64,000 nucleotides of DNA from Thalassomonas haliotis (GTDB lineage Bacteria > Pseudomonadota > Gammaproteobacteria > Enterobacterales > Alteromonadaceae), in assembly GCF_028657945.1 (NCBI RefSeq), contig NZ_CP059693.1, positions 6,076,001-6,140,000 on the forward strand. The letters are read 5' to 3'. Below are positions 36,121 to 45,287 of the stretch, one piece after another. The position numbers and the translations under genes were made by a program. The notes beneath the pieces were generated by a model. The model saw only the letters and a list, made by a program, of their open reading frames with translations, did no database searches and was not told the DNA's origin. Each line of letters starts with the position of its first letter. The first letter of the stretch is position 1.

Positions 36121-36450
36121 TTATACGCGAACATCAATTAAGGTGCCTAAAGTTTCATCCGCGGTTTGTATTACTTCAGCAGATGATCTTGCCTGTACTT
36201 CCGCTACTTTTAAATTAACAATAGACTCAGTCAGTCCTCTCGGCGCCTCAGTAGCACTTGCCGTAACGGTATTGGCCGTGGTGTTTTCTGCTGTATTTAC
36301 GGCCTCAGACCCTTGCTGACTTTGCAACTCTTGTTCTGCGTTCCGGTTAACCGCTGTATTTTGAGCGATATCCGACGCAGCCCTGTTTACATCTTCAGTA
36401 GCTCGCTGAAATCCCTGTACTCCGGCATTAAATGCTGATTGAATTTCCAT
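36121..36450 (-). CDS. Small FlgC/FlgE-like C-terminal helix protein
   Basis: A 109-residue protein. The N-terminus (MEIQSAFNAGVQGFQRATED) and C-terminus (ESIVNLKVAEVQARSSAEVIQTADETLGTLIDVRV) carry the paired helices of flagellar rod and hook proteins, in which the C-terminus reads N-V-l--e-----a---Y-AN--vi-t-d-mlgt--di. The middle is Asn/Thr/Ala-rich. It lacks the core domains of FlgC, so it is not a rod subunit by itself. It lies 18 bases upstream of the SprA-like gene and is probably co-transcribed. Confidence 0.7.
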   Translation of the reverse strand: MEIQSAFNAGVQGFQRATEDVNRAASDIAQNTAVNRNAEQELQSQQGSEAVNTAENTTANTVTASATEAPRGLTESIVNLKVAEVQARSSAEVIQTADETLGTLIDVRV

Positions 36451-36610
36451 GTGATGTGCTCCTATACCTTTGGTGAAACATAAGCATTACCCAATAAGCT
36501 AAATAGAGTAACTACATTACGCTTAAGTATACCTTGCTTAATTATTAACCAAACCGCTGCAAATGTAAATAGGCCGACTGCAGATCAACCGTGCATAGCG
36601 GATAAGCCCG

Positions 36611-37393
36611 TCAATAAAAATGTTTCACCAGCCAGGCCTTCAACTGGCGGCAAAATTCATCCTGGTGGGAAATAAACGGCGCATGGGATGCTCCTTCAAA
36701 GATCATAAATTCACTTTGCGGGGCAAGCACTTCCATCAGGGAATAAATACTTTTAGGCACCAAAACATCATTGCGGCCATATAAACGTATAAAAGGACAA
36801 GCAATGTCCGCCAAATGATTACGCCTGTCACAGGTTTCCAATAATGACAGCGAATCATCCAGGGTTTTCCTGTCCGGCAACGGATATGCCATCACCAGGC
36901 GGTGGATCTCTTTCAAATCCTGGCGCAGGTGCGGACTGCCCATAGCCTGGATTTTCAAAAAACTTTCAATGGTATTTTCAATATTCTCGGATAACTGCTG
37001 ATGAAATCCTGACAATAATTTCGGCTTGATACCGGGCCAGCCGGCTTTTTCAATAAAGCAGGGGGAGCTGGCGATAGTTGCCAGCCCCAGCACCTGTTGC
37101 GGATAATTCAGGGCGATTTCCGTTGCCACCAAACCACCCAGCGACCAGCCGGCATAAATCGCCGGCCGGCCAACCGCAGCTTGTACCAAACGGGCAAGCG
37201 CCTCCAGGTTATAGTCATCCGGGATATTATCGGCATTATTGCCGAACCCGGGGAGATCTACTGTGATCACGGTAAACACATCCGTCAGCCGCTCCACCAG
37301 GGGTTGCCAGATACCGGAATTAAATCCCCAACCATGAATAAATACCAAAGGAATGCCGGTTCCCCGGGAGGTGATCGCTAATCTTTCTGCCAT
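36611..37393 (-). CDS. bioH: Pimeloyl-ACP methyl ester carboxylesterase
   Basis: Alpha/beta hydrolase that removes the methyl group from pimeloyl-ACP methyl ester in biotin synthesis. 260 residues. Oxyanion region FIHGWGFNSGIWQPL, nucleophile Ser84 in AGWSLGGLVATE, catalytic Asp in LYGRNDVLVP and His in EGASHAPFISH. The ASSPCFIEKAGWPGIKP segment is characteristic of BioH rather than generic hydrolases. It is divergent from comF with 52 bases between starts, the standard gammaproteobacterial bioH-comF (gntX) arrangement. Confidence 0.95.
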   Translation of the reverse strand: MAERLAITSRGTGIPLVFIHGWGFNSGIWQPLVERLTDVFTVITVDLPGFGNNADNIPDDYNLEALARLVQAAVGRPAIYAGWSLGGLVATEIALNYPQQVLGLATIASSPCFIEKAGWPGIKPKLLSGFHQQLSENIENTIESFLKIQAMGSPHLRQDLKEIHRLVMAYPLPDRKTLDDSLSLLETCDRRNHLADIACPFIRLYGRNDVLVPKSIYSLMEVLAPQSEFMIFEGASHAPFISHQDEFCRQLKAWLVKHFY

Positions 37394-37445
37394 GCTTACT
37401 ACTTGCGGTAAAAATTTGCGCTAGTGTACAAAAAGGAGGGGGGAA

Positions 37446-38216
37446 ATGGAATTAAAGCCGCTGTTGTTAAAAAGCAGCCGTCAACTGCTGGAGACCGGGC
37501 AAAGTTATTATCTGCGCAGCCTTAACTATCTCAACAGCTTTTTGACCACCCGGTTAAGCAGCTGCGATCTCTGTGGCAGTCCATGCTTGCGATATTCCCT
37601 GCTCTGTCAGACTTGTGCCGGGGACCTGCCATTTTTTAAAATTTCTGATATCAGGGGTGATCTGCTTAACTGGCCTGCGGTTAACCGGGCATTGCCTAAA
37701 AGCAATTTTGATCACCTGGTCTCTCTATCCCCCTATCAATGGCCCTTAAGTATGTGGCTAAAGCAGTTGAAATATCATGGCAGGTTCGAACTGGCGACTT
37801 TGCTCGGCCAGCTGCTCGCCGATCACTGGCAAAAACACATAAAACCTTACCTGCAAGAGGAACCCGGACTCGTGCTGGCGGTACCGCTGCATTTCAGCAA
37901 ATGGCAGCTCAGGGGTTATAATCAGGCCCATTTGATAGCAAAAACCTTTGCCAACCAGCTGGATTACCACTATCAGGCTACGGCATTGACGCGGGTGAAA
38001 AAAACCAGTGCCCAGGTAGGGCAAGGGGGAGTCGCCCGCCGTAAGAATTTACGCCGGGCCTTTGCCGTTAATATAAAATTATTGCCCCGACATGTGCTGC
38101 TGATAGATGATGTCATCACTACCGGCAGCACAATTAATGAAATCAGCCGGCTACTAAAAAAGCAGGGGGTACTTAAGGTAACCGTAGTCACCGCTTGCCT
38201 GACCCTACCCGGCTAA
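37446..38216 (+). CDS. comF: ComF family phosphoribosyltransferase-like protein
   Basis: ComF/GntX protein, needed in some bacteria for DNA uptake or use of DNA as nutrient; the precise reaction is unknown. 256 residues. A zinc-ribbon-like element (CDLCGSPCLRYSLLCQTCAGDLP, Cys near 40-60) is followed by a phosphoribosyltransferase domain with VPLHFSKWQLRGYNQAHLIAK, RKNLRRAFAVN and the PRPP loop VLLIDDVITTGSTINE. It has a strong AGGAGGGGGG ribosome-binding site. Convergent with the M14 peptidase gene 35 bases downstream, with no clear terminator between. Confidence 0.92.
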   Translation: MELKPLLLKSSRQLLETGQSYYLRSLNYLNSFLTTRLSSCDLCGSPCLRYSLLCQTCAGDLPFFKISDIRGDLLNWPAVNRALPKSNFDHLVSLSPYQWPLSMWLKQLKYHGRFELATLLGQLLADHWQKHIKPYLQEEPGLVLAVPLHFSKWQLRGYNQAHLIAKTFANQLDYHYQATALTRVKKTSAQVGQGGVARRKNLRRAFAVNIKLLPRHVLLIDDVITTGSTINEISRLLKKQGVLKVTVVTACLTLPG

Positions 38217-38251
38217 CAGTTCAAGCCAGGTTCGAACACCAGCTAAAGCCG

Positions 38252-40843
38252 TTATTTTCCCACCGGCGCATGAAAAGCTTTAGCAAAAAACAGGCTGTTG
38301 GCCAGAAGTTTGGCGCTGCCGTACCAGTAACCGCGAAAGACAAAATTATCAGAGGTGGCAATAACCCTGCCCTTACCCAGATTATGAGCCATCAGGGCGC
38401 TGTTGTTGGCGATACGGTTGATCAGGTTGCGGTCTGTATAACCGCTTAACAAAGGCTCTTCGGTATAGCTGGCAACACTGATAAAAGGCTGTGTCGGTCG
38501 ATCCATGATCAAAGTGCTGTTCCTGAACATGGGCAATTCCGCCTTATCGTAACCGTAGGCAAGAGGATGACTGGTATCTAAGCGGGTATTAAAGATAGCC
38601 CCGGCAATGCGCTTACGCCCGGCAAGGGCTTCTTTATCGCCATAAGATAAGTTCTCGGTATCAAACAGCTGCTCCAGCTGCTTGTTGCTGACAAAATCTG
38701 CCTTTAACAATTCTTTGTCCGCCAGCCATTTTGCTCCCCGTTTTTGTGCGAATAAGGTGCCTCCCTGCTTCACCCAGGCACTCAGTTTAGTGACCGTCGC
38801 CTCCGGCAGAGAACTATAGCTGCCGTCAACAAAAATCAGATGGCTATAATCGGATAAATTAATTTTACCCAGCCTTTGCTGCTCCACCACAGAAACGGGA
38901 ATATTCAGGATTTCATCGAGGTAATAGCGGATCTCGCCGGCTTCATACTGGGAAACACCGACACCGCCCACCAGCAAGGTTTTAACCTGAGACAGGGGTT
39001 TTAACGAATTACTGCCGAAATCTATGCCTTGCGGGGTAAAACCTGTGTTGAAGCTGATAACTTCCAGGTTATTGCTCTGGCTGGCCTGTGCAACCAGCTC
39101 GCGCCAGTTTGCTTGCTGTTGCAGGCCGGCGGGGATCACTATAGTACCGGGTTTAAAGCTCCGCTTACCTTTTTTCATTGCGGCGGTAAAGGCTTTAGTG
39201 GCAACCTTGGCTTTTATCCCTTGCGCCAGCAATTGATTGAGCATTTTAGGCGCCAGGAAATGATGCCATTCAAAGCCGTAGGCATAGGCATTTTCATCTA
39301 TGGCCTGTGGCTTAACTTCACTGCGCTGCCAGGTATTTTTAGCCAATTCCAGACCCCAGGTACGTTCGACTTTTTGAAACTCAATATTCATCGCCAGCGC
39401 CATGGTCCAGCCGGAAACATCGTAGAAGGTATTGTCGCGGAAGTTGGTTTCCTGGTTGAACAGCGCCTGGATCACCCAGTATTGCGGCTGCTCCAGCGGT
39501 ACATAATAGCTGCTTTCTTTACTGTATTGTTTGCCGTTATGGCTGTAATCTTCCGTTAACGGATAAACCTGGATTTGATGCTGTTGCAGCTTATCTAAAA
39601 AGGCAGCTAACCTGTGGCTGTCCTTGCTCTCATGTAATAAATAACCGCTGAATTTTTCCTTACCCGCCAGTTTCAGTCCCTGCTGATAAAACCTTTTACG
39701 ATAGGCGGTCAGCCTGGCTTTGTTTTTCCAGGCCCCTTCCACCGTCGACAGGGAGGTTAACAAGTGGTTTTTAATCCCAAAATCAAAGGTTAACAAGCCA
39801 TTGATGGTATCTTGCTGCATACCCCGGCTGCTGGCTTGTTCAAACAGGATGCCGATACTGCCGTTGATATCCGGATAGGTCGAGCCTTTGCCGTAATAAA
39901 AATCATCGTAATTTTCTTCACTGAAATATAACCTCTGCTCCTGATCCAGCGCACGGGCATGAAAACCGGCAATGGTTTGGGTCAGTCGGGTGTTTTCTTT
40001 TGGCGTCAGCGGATGGGTCCGGGTCGGTATGCCCGGCTGAAAAAAGTAACTGGCATTGGCCCCCATCTCATGATAATCGCCGAGTACATTAGGCTGATAA
40101 TAGTGAAAATATTTCAGTCGGTTGCGGCTCTCTTTTTGCGACAGCAATAACCAGTCGCGGTTAAGATCAAACCAGAAATGGTTGGTACGCCCGCTCGGCC
40201 AGCCCTGGTGATGTTCGATATGGTTGGCATCGGCATTGGCCACAGTGCCGCGAAAGGTCGTTACCCAGTTAACAAACCTGTCCATGCCGTCGGGATTGAT
40301 GCTCGGCTCCATCACAATAATGGTTTGGGCCAGCATATCGGTTACTTCCTTATCCTGGCTGGCGGCATAATGGTAGGCAGCCAGCATAGCAGCATTGGCG
40401 CCGCTGATCTCATCGCCATGAACACTATAACCGAGCCAAACCACTAAAGGTTCGTCGCTGTTTTTACTGTCTTTTTTATCTGCATTTACCAGGGTCCGGA
40501 CACTTCTTTTTTCCAGCAGGCTATCCAGGTTGATGAGGTTTTCTTCGCTGGAGATAGTCACCAGCAATTGCTGCCGGTACTGATTGGTTTGCCCTATCGG
40601 GGTCAGTTTTACCCTGGAACTGGCTTGCCCCAAGGTTTGGAAATAAGTCAGCAACTGATCATGCCTTATCTGGCGTTCGCCGACTTCAAAACCCAGCACT
40701 GCAGCGGGCTGCGGCACATCCGGCATATAATTATTTTCTTTGCCCAGATACTCGGCTAAAGGAGCGGCATAAGCGCTATTTAAGAGAAACGAGAAAAAGA
40801 CCCCAACAATCGGGGAATGAGAAAATAAACGCTGAAAAAACAT
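38252..40843 (-). CDS. Secreted M14 family zinc carboxypeptidase
   Basis: Exported peptidase of 863 residues from the ATG at 40843 (AAGGAAA upstream; the frame is open further but lacks a site). Signal peptide about 1-27, ending AYAAP. The M14 domain (about 50-350) has zinc ligands in GYSVHGDEISGANAA (His and Glu), DLNRDWLLLSQKESR, a probable third ligand in GDYHEMG, and a catalytic Glu in GILFEQASSRG. The C-terminal half includes a class I amidotransferase-like fold (THLIFVDGSYSSLPEATVTKL, then GTLFAQKRGAKWL), typical of large M14 proteins of Alteromonadales. Likely protein or peptide scavenging. Confidence 0.92.
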   Translation of the reverse strand: MFFQRLFSHSPIVGVFFSFLLNSAYAAPLAEYLGKENNYMPDVPQPAAVLGFEVGERQIRHDQLLTYFQTLGQASSRVKLTPIGQTNQYRQQLLVTISSEENLINLDSLLEKRSVRTLVNADKKDSKNSDEPLVVWLGYSVHGDEISGANAAMLAAYHYAASQDKEVTDMLAQTIIVMEPSINPDGMDRFVNWVTTFRGTVANADANHIEHHQGWPSGRTNHFWFDLNRDWLLLSQKESRNRLKYFHYYQPNVLGDYHEMGANASYFFQPGIPTRTHPLTPKENTRLTQTIAGFHARALDQEQRLYFSEENYDDFYYGKGSTYPDINGSIGILFEQASSRGMQQDTINGLLTFDFGIKNHLLTSLSTVEGAWKNKARLTAYRKRFYQQGLKLAGKEKFSGYLLHESKDSHRLAAFLDKLQQHQIQVYPLTEDYSHNGKQYSKESSYYVPLEQPQYWVIQALFNQETNFRDNTFYDVSGWTMALAMNIEFQKVERTWGLELAKNTWQRSEVKPQAIDENAYAYGFEWHHFLAPKMLNQLLAQGIKAKVATKAFTAAMKKGKRSFKPGTIVIPAGLQQQANWRELVAQASQSNNLEVISFNTGFTPQGIDFGSNSLKPLSQVKTLLVGGVGVSQYEAGEIRYYLDEILNIPVSVVEQQRLGKINLSDYSHLIFVDGSYSSLPEATVTKLSAWVKQGGTLFAQKRGAKWLADKELLKADFVSNKQLEQLFDTENLSYGDKEALAGRKRIAGAIFNTRLDTSHPLAYGYDKAELPMFRNSTLIMDRPTQPFISVASYTEEPLLSGYTDRNLINRIANNSALMAHNLGKGRVIATSDNFVFRGYWYGSAKLLANSLFFAKAFHAPVGK

Positions 40844-40993
40844 GATGATTTCCTTTTGTAAGCAAGCATAAAAATAACAAACAAAAGCCATTGAAACCAG
40901 TAACAAAGCGATTATTTATTTATTATTATCCACAACTAGTGCTGGCACAGCTCATCAATGCAGAGTAAAATGGCCATACTTGAGTAAAATAGT

Positions 40994-41017
40994 CAGGTAT
41001 AAATCTTATTATACCTG
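40994..41017 (+). promoter_or_regulatory. Palindromic operator-like site upstream of nfuA
   Basis: Perfect 9-base arms CAGGTATAA and TTATACCTG separated by ATCTTA, ending 21 bases before the nfuA ATG. The dyad covers the promoter-to-start region, as expected of a repressor site. Just upstream, GAGTAAAAT occurs twice (about 40963 and 40982). I do not recognise it as an IscR or Fur consensus. Confidence 0.5.
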
Positions 41018-41038
41018 TGTTGACAGTGAGTAGACACA

Positions 41039-41617
41039 ATGATCAATATTTCAGAATCAGCCCAGGCGCATTTTGTGAAGTTATTATCACAACAGGCACA
41101 AGGCACAAGTATCCGGGTATTTGTTGTTAACCCCGGCACGGCAAACGCCGAATGTGGTGTCTCTTATTGCCCGCCGGAAGCGGTAGAACAGGATGATATC
41201 GAAATTCCTTTTAAGGATTTTTCCGCTTATATCGATCAGGACAGCAAACCTTTCCTGGAAGAAGCAGAAATTGATTTCACCACAGATCAAATGGGCTCAC
41301 AACTGACGTTAAAAGCGCCGAATGCCAAATTACGCAAAGTCGCCGACGACGCGCCCTTGTTTGACCGGGTGAATTACTTCCTGCAAACCGAAGTTAATCC
41401 GCAGCTGGCGGGACACGGCGGAGAATGTACCCTGATGGAAATCACCGAAGACGGTTATGCCGTGTTGCAATTCGGCGGCGGCTGTAACGGTTGTAGCCAG
41501 ATAGATGTTACCGTAAAAGACGGTATCGAAAAACAGCTGCTGGCCACTATGGGCGGTGAAATTTCCGGTGTCCGTGATATGACCGAGCACCAGCGCGGTG
41601 AGCATTCTTATTACTAA
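41039..41617 (+). CDS. nfuA: Fe-S biogenesis protein NfuA
   Basis: Carrier that delivers 4Fe-4S clusters to apoproteins, notably under oxidative stress or iron limitation. 192 residues. An N-terminal degenerate A-type domain (about 1-95, lacking the A-type cysteines) is followed by the Nfu domain with the cluster ligands Cys149 and Cys152 in [23 protein letters not shown]. Length and cysteine positions equal those of E. coli NfuA. Start at ATG 41039. Confidence 0.97.
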   Translation: MINISESAQAHFVKLLSQQAQGTSIRVFVVNPGTANAECGVSYCPPEAVEQDDIEIPFKDFSAYIDQDSKPFLEEAEIDFTTDQMGSQLTLKAPNAKLRKVADDAPLFDRVNYFLQTEVNPQLAGHGGECTLMEITEDGYAVLQFGGGCNGCSQIDVTVKDGIEKQLLATMGGEISGVRDMTEHQRGEHSYY

Positions 41618-41640
41618 AACCCTGTTTACCTCCGGGAGTT

Positions 41641-41666
41641 CAGGTTGGCGGCCAAGCCTCAACCTG
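41641..41666 (+). terminator. Hairpin between nfuA and the small membrane protein gene
   Basis: Stem CAGGTTG / CAACCTG with a 12-base loop, then CTCTTTAG. The T-run is poor, so attenuation or partial termination is more likely than a full stop. Confidence 0.35.
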
Positions 41667-41686
41667 CTCTTTAGATATCAACGTAA

Positions 41687-41944
41687 ATGAAAGCTGTTTT
41701 AGAAAAATTAGGCCAAAATCCCAAACGCAGCTTAAAGCTGTTTCTGCGGGGTTTTGGTCTTTTTATTATCGGCGCCTTGGCCATTATGCTGGGGTATTTC
41801 ACCGATCCCCTATGGCAAATTCCCGGTTTGTTGTTATTGGTGCCCGGAATTTTGCTGGCCGCCATCGGCTACCTGGGCATATTTTCCAACCGCCTGCTCA
41901 ACATCTTCAACCGTACCCGGGTCAGAAAAGATCTGTTTAAATAA
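41687..41944 (+). CDS. Small inner membrane protein, function unknown
   Basis: An 85-residue protein with a basic amphipathic start (MKAVLEKLGQNPKRSLKLFLRG) and two hydrophobic helices (about 22-42, GFGLFIIGALAIMLGYF, and 46-66, IPGLLLLVPGILLAAIGYLG), with a basic tail (RTRVRKDLFK). It looks like a two-helix inner-membrane protein with both ends in the cytoplasm. I do not recognise a family. It is 70 bases after nfuA and convergent with the MATE gene. Codon use and the charge pattern support it being real. Confidence 0.72.
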   Translation: MKAVLEKLGQNPKRSLKLFLRGFGLFIIGALAIMLGYFTDPLWQIPGLLLLVPGILLAAIGYLGIFSNRLLNIFNRTRVRKDLFK

Positions 41945-41963
41945 TCTCAGCTGATTTTTTCCG

Positions 41964-43310
41964 CTATTTCACGGTTAGCACTTTACCCGAGCCGGCAATA
42001 TGAAAATGCCAGGCCAGCGTCAACCCGCGCATCAGCATAAACACAGAAAATGCCGCCCAAAGGCCATGGTTGCCGTATTCCTGCAATAACCACCAGAGGG
42101 GAAAGAAGCAGCCAAAAGTCGCCAGCAGCATGCTGTTGCGCATAGCTTTGGCCTGCATTAAACCGATATAAACGCCGTCGTATAGATAACACCAACAACT
42201 GAGCACAGGCAGGAAAATAATCCAGCTGAAATACAGGTTAGCCTGCTGCACCACCGAAGGAATATCTGAAATCAGGGTAATAAAATATTGCCCGCCGATC
42301 ATAAAGGCCAGGCTATAAAGCAGGGCAAACAAACCACTCCAAAACAAAGAAACATTGACCACAGATTTAAGCTTTTTACCCTCGCCGGCCCCTTTGGCCT
42401 TGCCCACCATAACTTCGGCGGCGTTGGCGATGCCGTCTAAACCAAAAGAGATCAGTAACAGGAAGTTCATTAAAATGGCATTGGCGGCAACAATATCATC
42501 CCCCAGCCGCGCCCCCTGAAAGGTGATAAAGATAAAACAAACCTCAAGACATAAGGTACGGATCAGGATATCCCGGTTAAGCTTAAAATACTCCAGCAAG
42601 GCAGCACGGTTGCCTAACAGGCGAAACCAGGTTTTTTCCTGCAGCATCAGTTTTAATTCGCCGAACTTGCTGCGTATTATCACCGCCAGGCCTAAAGTTA
42701 ATCCCGAATACTCCGCCACGATTGTCGCCAGGGCCACACCGCGCACCTGCCAGCCCAACCCGAGCACAAACACCAAATCCAGCACAAGATTGATCAGGTT
42801 GGTGACTATCAGCAAAACCATCACGGTTTTCGCCTGGTGATTACCCAGCAGCCAGCCTAAAATCACCAGGTTGGCCAGCGCCGCCGGTAGCCCCCAGATA
42901 CGGATCTCACTGTATTGCCGGGCATAATACTGAACCTGCTCCGAGCCCCCCGCCAGGGAAAGGGCAATATCGAGATAAAATCCCTGTAAAATAAGCACGA
43001 CAGAGGCTATCAGCACTGCCACCAATAAACCGCGCATTAAGATGATCAAGCCCTGCTGCTTATCAAAAGCCCCGTAGGCCTGGGCCGACAAACCTGTGGT
43101 CGACATACGCAAAAAACCGCACAGCCAGGTAACGGCGGTGATCAGCATAGCACCGACCGTGCTGCCGCCCAGGAAATAAGCCTGATCTAAATGGCCGATC
43201 ACCGCGGTATCTACCAGGCCAAGCAGGGGCACGGTAATATTCGACAAGATCATCGGGATCGCCAGGGTAAACAATTGTTTATGCAAATGGCTATTTTTTA
43301 TCGACAACAA
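41964..43310 (-). CDS. dinF: DinF-type MATE family efflux transporter
   Basis: Twelve-helix cation-coupled multidrug efflux pump of 448 residues. The N-terminus LHKQLFTLAIPMILSNITVPLLGLVDTAVIGHL is the DinF-branch signature, and the second half repeats the fold (LCLEVCFIFITFQGARLGDDIVAANAIL, then FGLDGIANAAEVMVGKAKGAG). The start is TTG at 43310: no in-frame ATG precedes the essential first helix, and AAGGAAA lies six or seven bases upstream. In E. coli dinF is downstream of lexA and SOS-induced; here it is 11 kb from lexA with no SOS box seen. Confidence 0.9.
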   Translation of the reverse strand: MLSIKNSHLHKQLFTLAIPMILSNITVPLLGLVDTAVIGHLDQAYFLGGSTVGAMLITAVTWLCGFLRMSTTGLSAQAYGAFDKQQGLIILMRGLLVAVLIASVVLILQGFYLDIALSLAGGSEQVQYYARQYSEIRIWGLPAALANLVILGWLLGNHQAKTVMVLLIVTNLINLVLDLVFVLGLGWQVRGVALATIVAEYSGLTLGLAVIIRSKFGELKLMLQEKTWFRLLGNRAALLEYFKLNRDILIRTLCLEVCFIFITFQGARLGDDIVAANAILMNFLLLISFGLDGIANAAEVMVGKAKGAGEGKKLKSVVNVSLFWSGLFALLYSLAFMIGGQYFITLISDIPSVVQQANLYFSWIIFLPVLSCWCYLYDGVYIGLMQAKAMRNSMLLATFGCFFPLWWLLQEYGNHGLWAAFSVFMLMRGLTLAWHFHIAGSGKVLTVK

Positions 43311-43415
43311 AAACTTTTCCTTAGACTTAGATCAAGAGATATTACGGATAAACTGGGTATTTTTACTAAAAGGCGTTATTTTTAATACTTATTCCCGAAG
43401 AAAAAGAACATAACT

Positions 43416-44465
43416 ATGAAATTTATCCTGCTGGTTTTGCTCTGTGGCTTTCACTTAAAAAGCGCACAAAGTGCAGTGATCTTACAATATCATCATGTCG
43501 ATGATAACACCCCCGCCAGCACCAGTATTTCCCCCAAGCAGTTCGAAAAACACCTGGCGTTCCTGAAAGCAGAGGATTTTAAGGTGGTACCGCTCTCGGA
43601 CGTAATGAATTCCATTAAAAAACAACAACCTATCTCGGACAAAACCGTGGTTATCACCTTTGATGACGCCTATCTCGATATTTTCACCCGGGCCAGACCC
43701 TTATTGCAGCAATATAACTACCCCTATACGGTATTTATCAACCCGGCACAGGTGGATAAAGGCTTCTCGGGTTATTTGAGCTGGCAGCAAATAAAGACCA
43801 TGGCAGATACCGGGGCCATCATCGCCAACCACGGCTTAAAACATGACTCCGCCACCCGCAAAAACGATAATATCACAGATAAGGAATGGCTGTTGCAATA
43901 CAGCTATAACATTATTGAAGCGGAGCAGGTGATCAAAGAAAAAACCGGGCAGAACTGGCAATATTTTTCCTACCCTTATGGCGAATACTCTCCGGCTATT
44001 CAAGGCTGGCTCAGGGAAAATGATTACATCGGTTTTTCCCAGCAATCCGGCGCCGTGGGATTAGCCACAGATTTAACCAGCGTACCCCGCTTTCCGGCTT
44101 CCCGCCCTTATGACAAACTGGTAAGTTTACGTGATAAGCTCTATGCCCTGCCTTTTAGCATCAGCCTGCCAAAAGATCAGACCAAGACTATCGTCCGTTT
44201 TCAGCAAACACCGGCACTGGATTTTAAAGTGATAGTAAACGACTTTTATCCGAAAAAGCTCAGCTGTTATGTTTCCGGCTTAGGCCGACAAGAAGTGATC
44301 TGGCAGGATGACAGTTTTTTTAGCATAAAACTGGCAAAACCCTTATCCCCGGGACGGCACCGCAGCAACTGTACAGCCCCCAGTATCAGTCAGCCCGGCA
44401 GGTTTTACTGGTATTCCAGGCCCTGGTTTGTCTTGGATAAAAACAACCTGTGGTATCCGTTATAA
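43416..44465 (+). CDS. Exported polysaccharide deacetylase (NodB homology)
   Basis: Metal-dependent deacetylase of 349 residues with a signal peptide (1-19, ending SAQSA). Catalytic motifs: YHHVDD at the N-terminus, Asp-Asp in VVITFDDAYLDIF, metal His pair in NHGLKHDS and the FSYPYGEYSPAI motif near residue 185. The arrangement matches the PgaB/IcaB-like branch, which deacetylates exported polysaccharides, but no pga genes adjoin. A C-terminal beta domain (about 250-349) has two cysteines. The last 26 codons have a decayed second copy downstream (44498-44590). Confidence 0.9.
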   Translation: MKFILLVLLCGFHLKSAQSAVILQYHHVDDNTPASTSISPKQFEKHLAFLKAEDFKVVPLSDVMNSIKKQQPISDKTVVITFDDAYLDIFTRARPLLQQYNYPYTVFINPAQVDKGFSGYLSWQQIKTMADTGAIIANHGLKHDSATRKNDNITDKEWLLQYSYNIIEAEQVIKEKTGQNWQYFSYPYGEYSPAIQGWLRENDYIGFSQQSGAVGLATDLTSVPRFPASRPYDKLVSLRDKLYALPFSISLPKDQTKTIVRFQQTPALDFKVIVNDFYPKKLSCYVSGLGRQEVIWQDDSFFSIKLAKPLSPGRHRSNCTAPSISQPGRFYWYSRPWFVLDKNNLWYPL

Positions 44466-44590
44466 AGGCAGAAAGATAAGCTGGCGATTGTCCTTAACAG
44501 TCAGATCGGCAGGTTTTACCGGTATTCCGGACCCTGCCTTTCCCAAGTGAAGTATTGGATAAAAACAACCAAAGCTAACCGCTACAGGCA
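44387..44590. repeat. Decayed duplication of the deacetylase gene 3' end
   Basis: 44387-44470 (the last codons, stop and five bases of the deacetylase gene) recur at 44498-44590 with substitutions and one short insertion. Shared blocks are CAGTCAG, CGGCAGGTTTTAC, GGTATTCC, TTGGATAAAAACAACC and GGCA. The second copy is offset by 111 bp and is non-coding. Confidence 0.82.
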
Positions 44591-44601
44591 AGCAGCTCCT
44601 G

Positions 44602-45249
44602 CTAGAATAATTTCACTATCCTGGCAAAGTCTTCCACCAGCACCTCGCCATTGACGCCGGGAGGCTGGCCAATTTCATGCTCGGGTTTAAAGATAGCGCT
44701 GATATTGCCGTCGGGATTGATCAACACCAGAGAGGCGCTGTGATCCACCAGGTAGTTTTCATTTTCCTCATCCCCTTCGTCTTCTTCCCCCATGCCGCTG
44801 ATGGCATACATCAGGCCTAAATTCCGGGCAAAGGGAAAGAGCACCGAATGACCGCCCCTTAGCGCCTTAAATTCAGGGTTAAAGTAACCGATATATTGGG
44901 CCAGCTTTTCCTGGCTATCACGACCGGGATCCACAGATACCAGCAGAATTTGGCTATTGTCACTGATGGCTTTGAGATCTTCATAAATAAAATTCAGCTC
45001 CTGCAAAGTTGTCGGGCAAACATCCGGACAGGAGGTATAACCGAAAAAGACCCAGGACCAGTTACCGACCAGATCCTGATTATCAAACACCTCTCCGGTA
45101 TGGTCGGTAAGCTCAAAGGCAGTAATTGCCCTTGGCTGCTGGTAATATAAAGCATGCTTGGGCGGCGCCGAATGGGCCACCTGGTAAAAAAACAACAGGC
45201 CGCTGACAAGGGCAAGCAAGGCAACCAGGACGTAGAGCATTTTATTCAT
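44602..45249 (-). CDS. SCO1/SenC family copper chaperone
   Basis: Membrane-anchored thioredoxin-fold protein that delivers copper to the CuA site of oxidase subunit II. 215 residues. N-terminal anchor helix (about 5-22), copper motif Cys74-x3-Cys78 in FGYTSCPDVCPTTLQE, and the conserved His in YLVDHSASLVLINPDG. An acidic insertion (EEDEGDEENE) precedes that His. Last gene of the cox assembly cluster, 38 bases after ctaB. Confidence 0.94.
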   Translation of the reverse strand: MNKMLYVLVALLALVSGLLFFYQVAHSAPPKHALYYQQPRAITAFELTDHTGEVFDNQDLVGNWSWVFFGYTSCPDVCPTTLQELNFIYEDLKAISDNSQILLVSVDPGRDSQEKLAQYIGYFNPEFKALRGGHSVLFPFARNLGLMYAISGMGEEDEGDEENENYLVDHSASLVLINPDGNISAIFKPEHEIGQPPGVNGEVLVEDFARIVKLF

Positions 45250-45287
45250 AATCTGGGAATTTCCTTAAGTAAACTGCCTGTTAGTGC

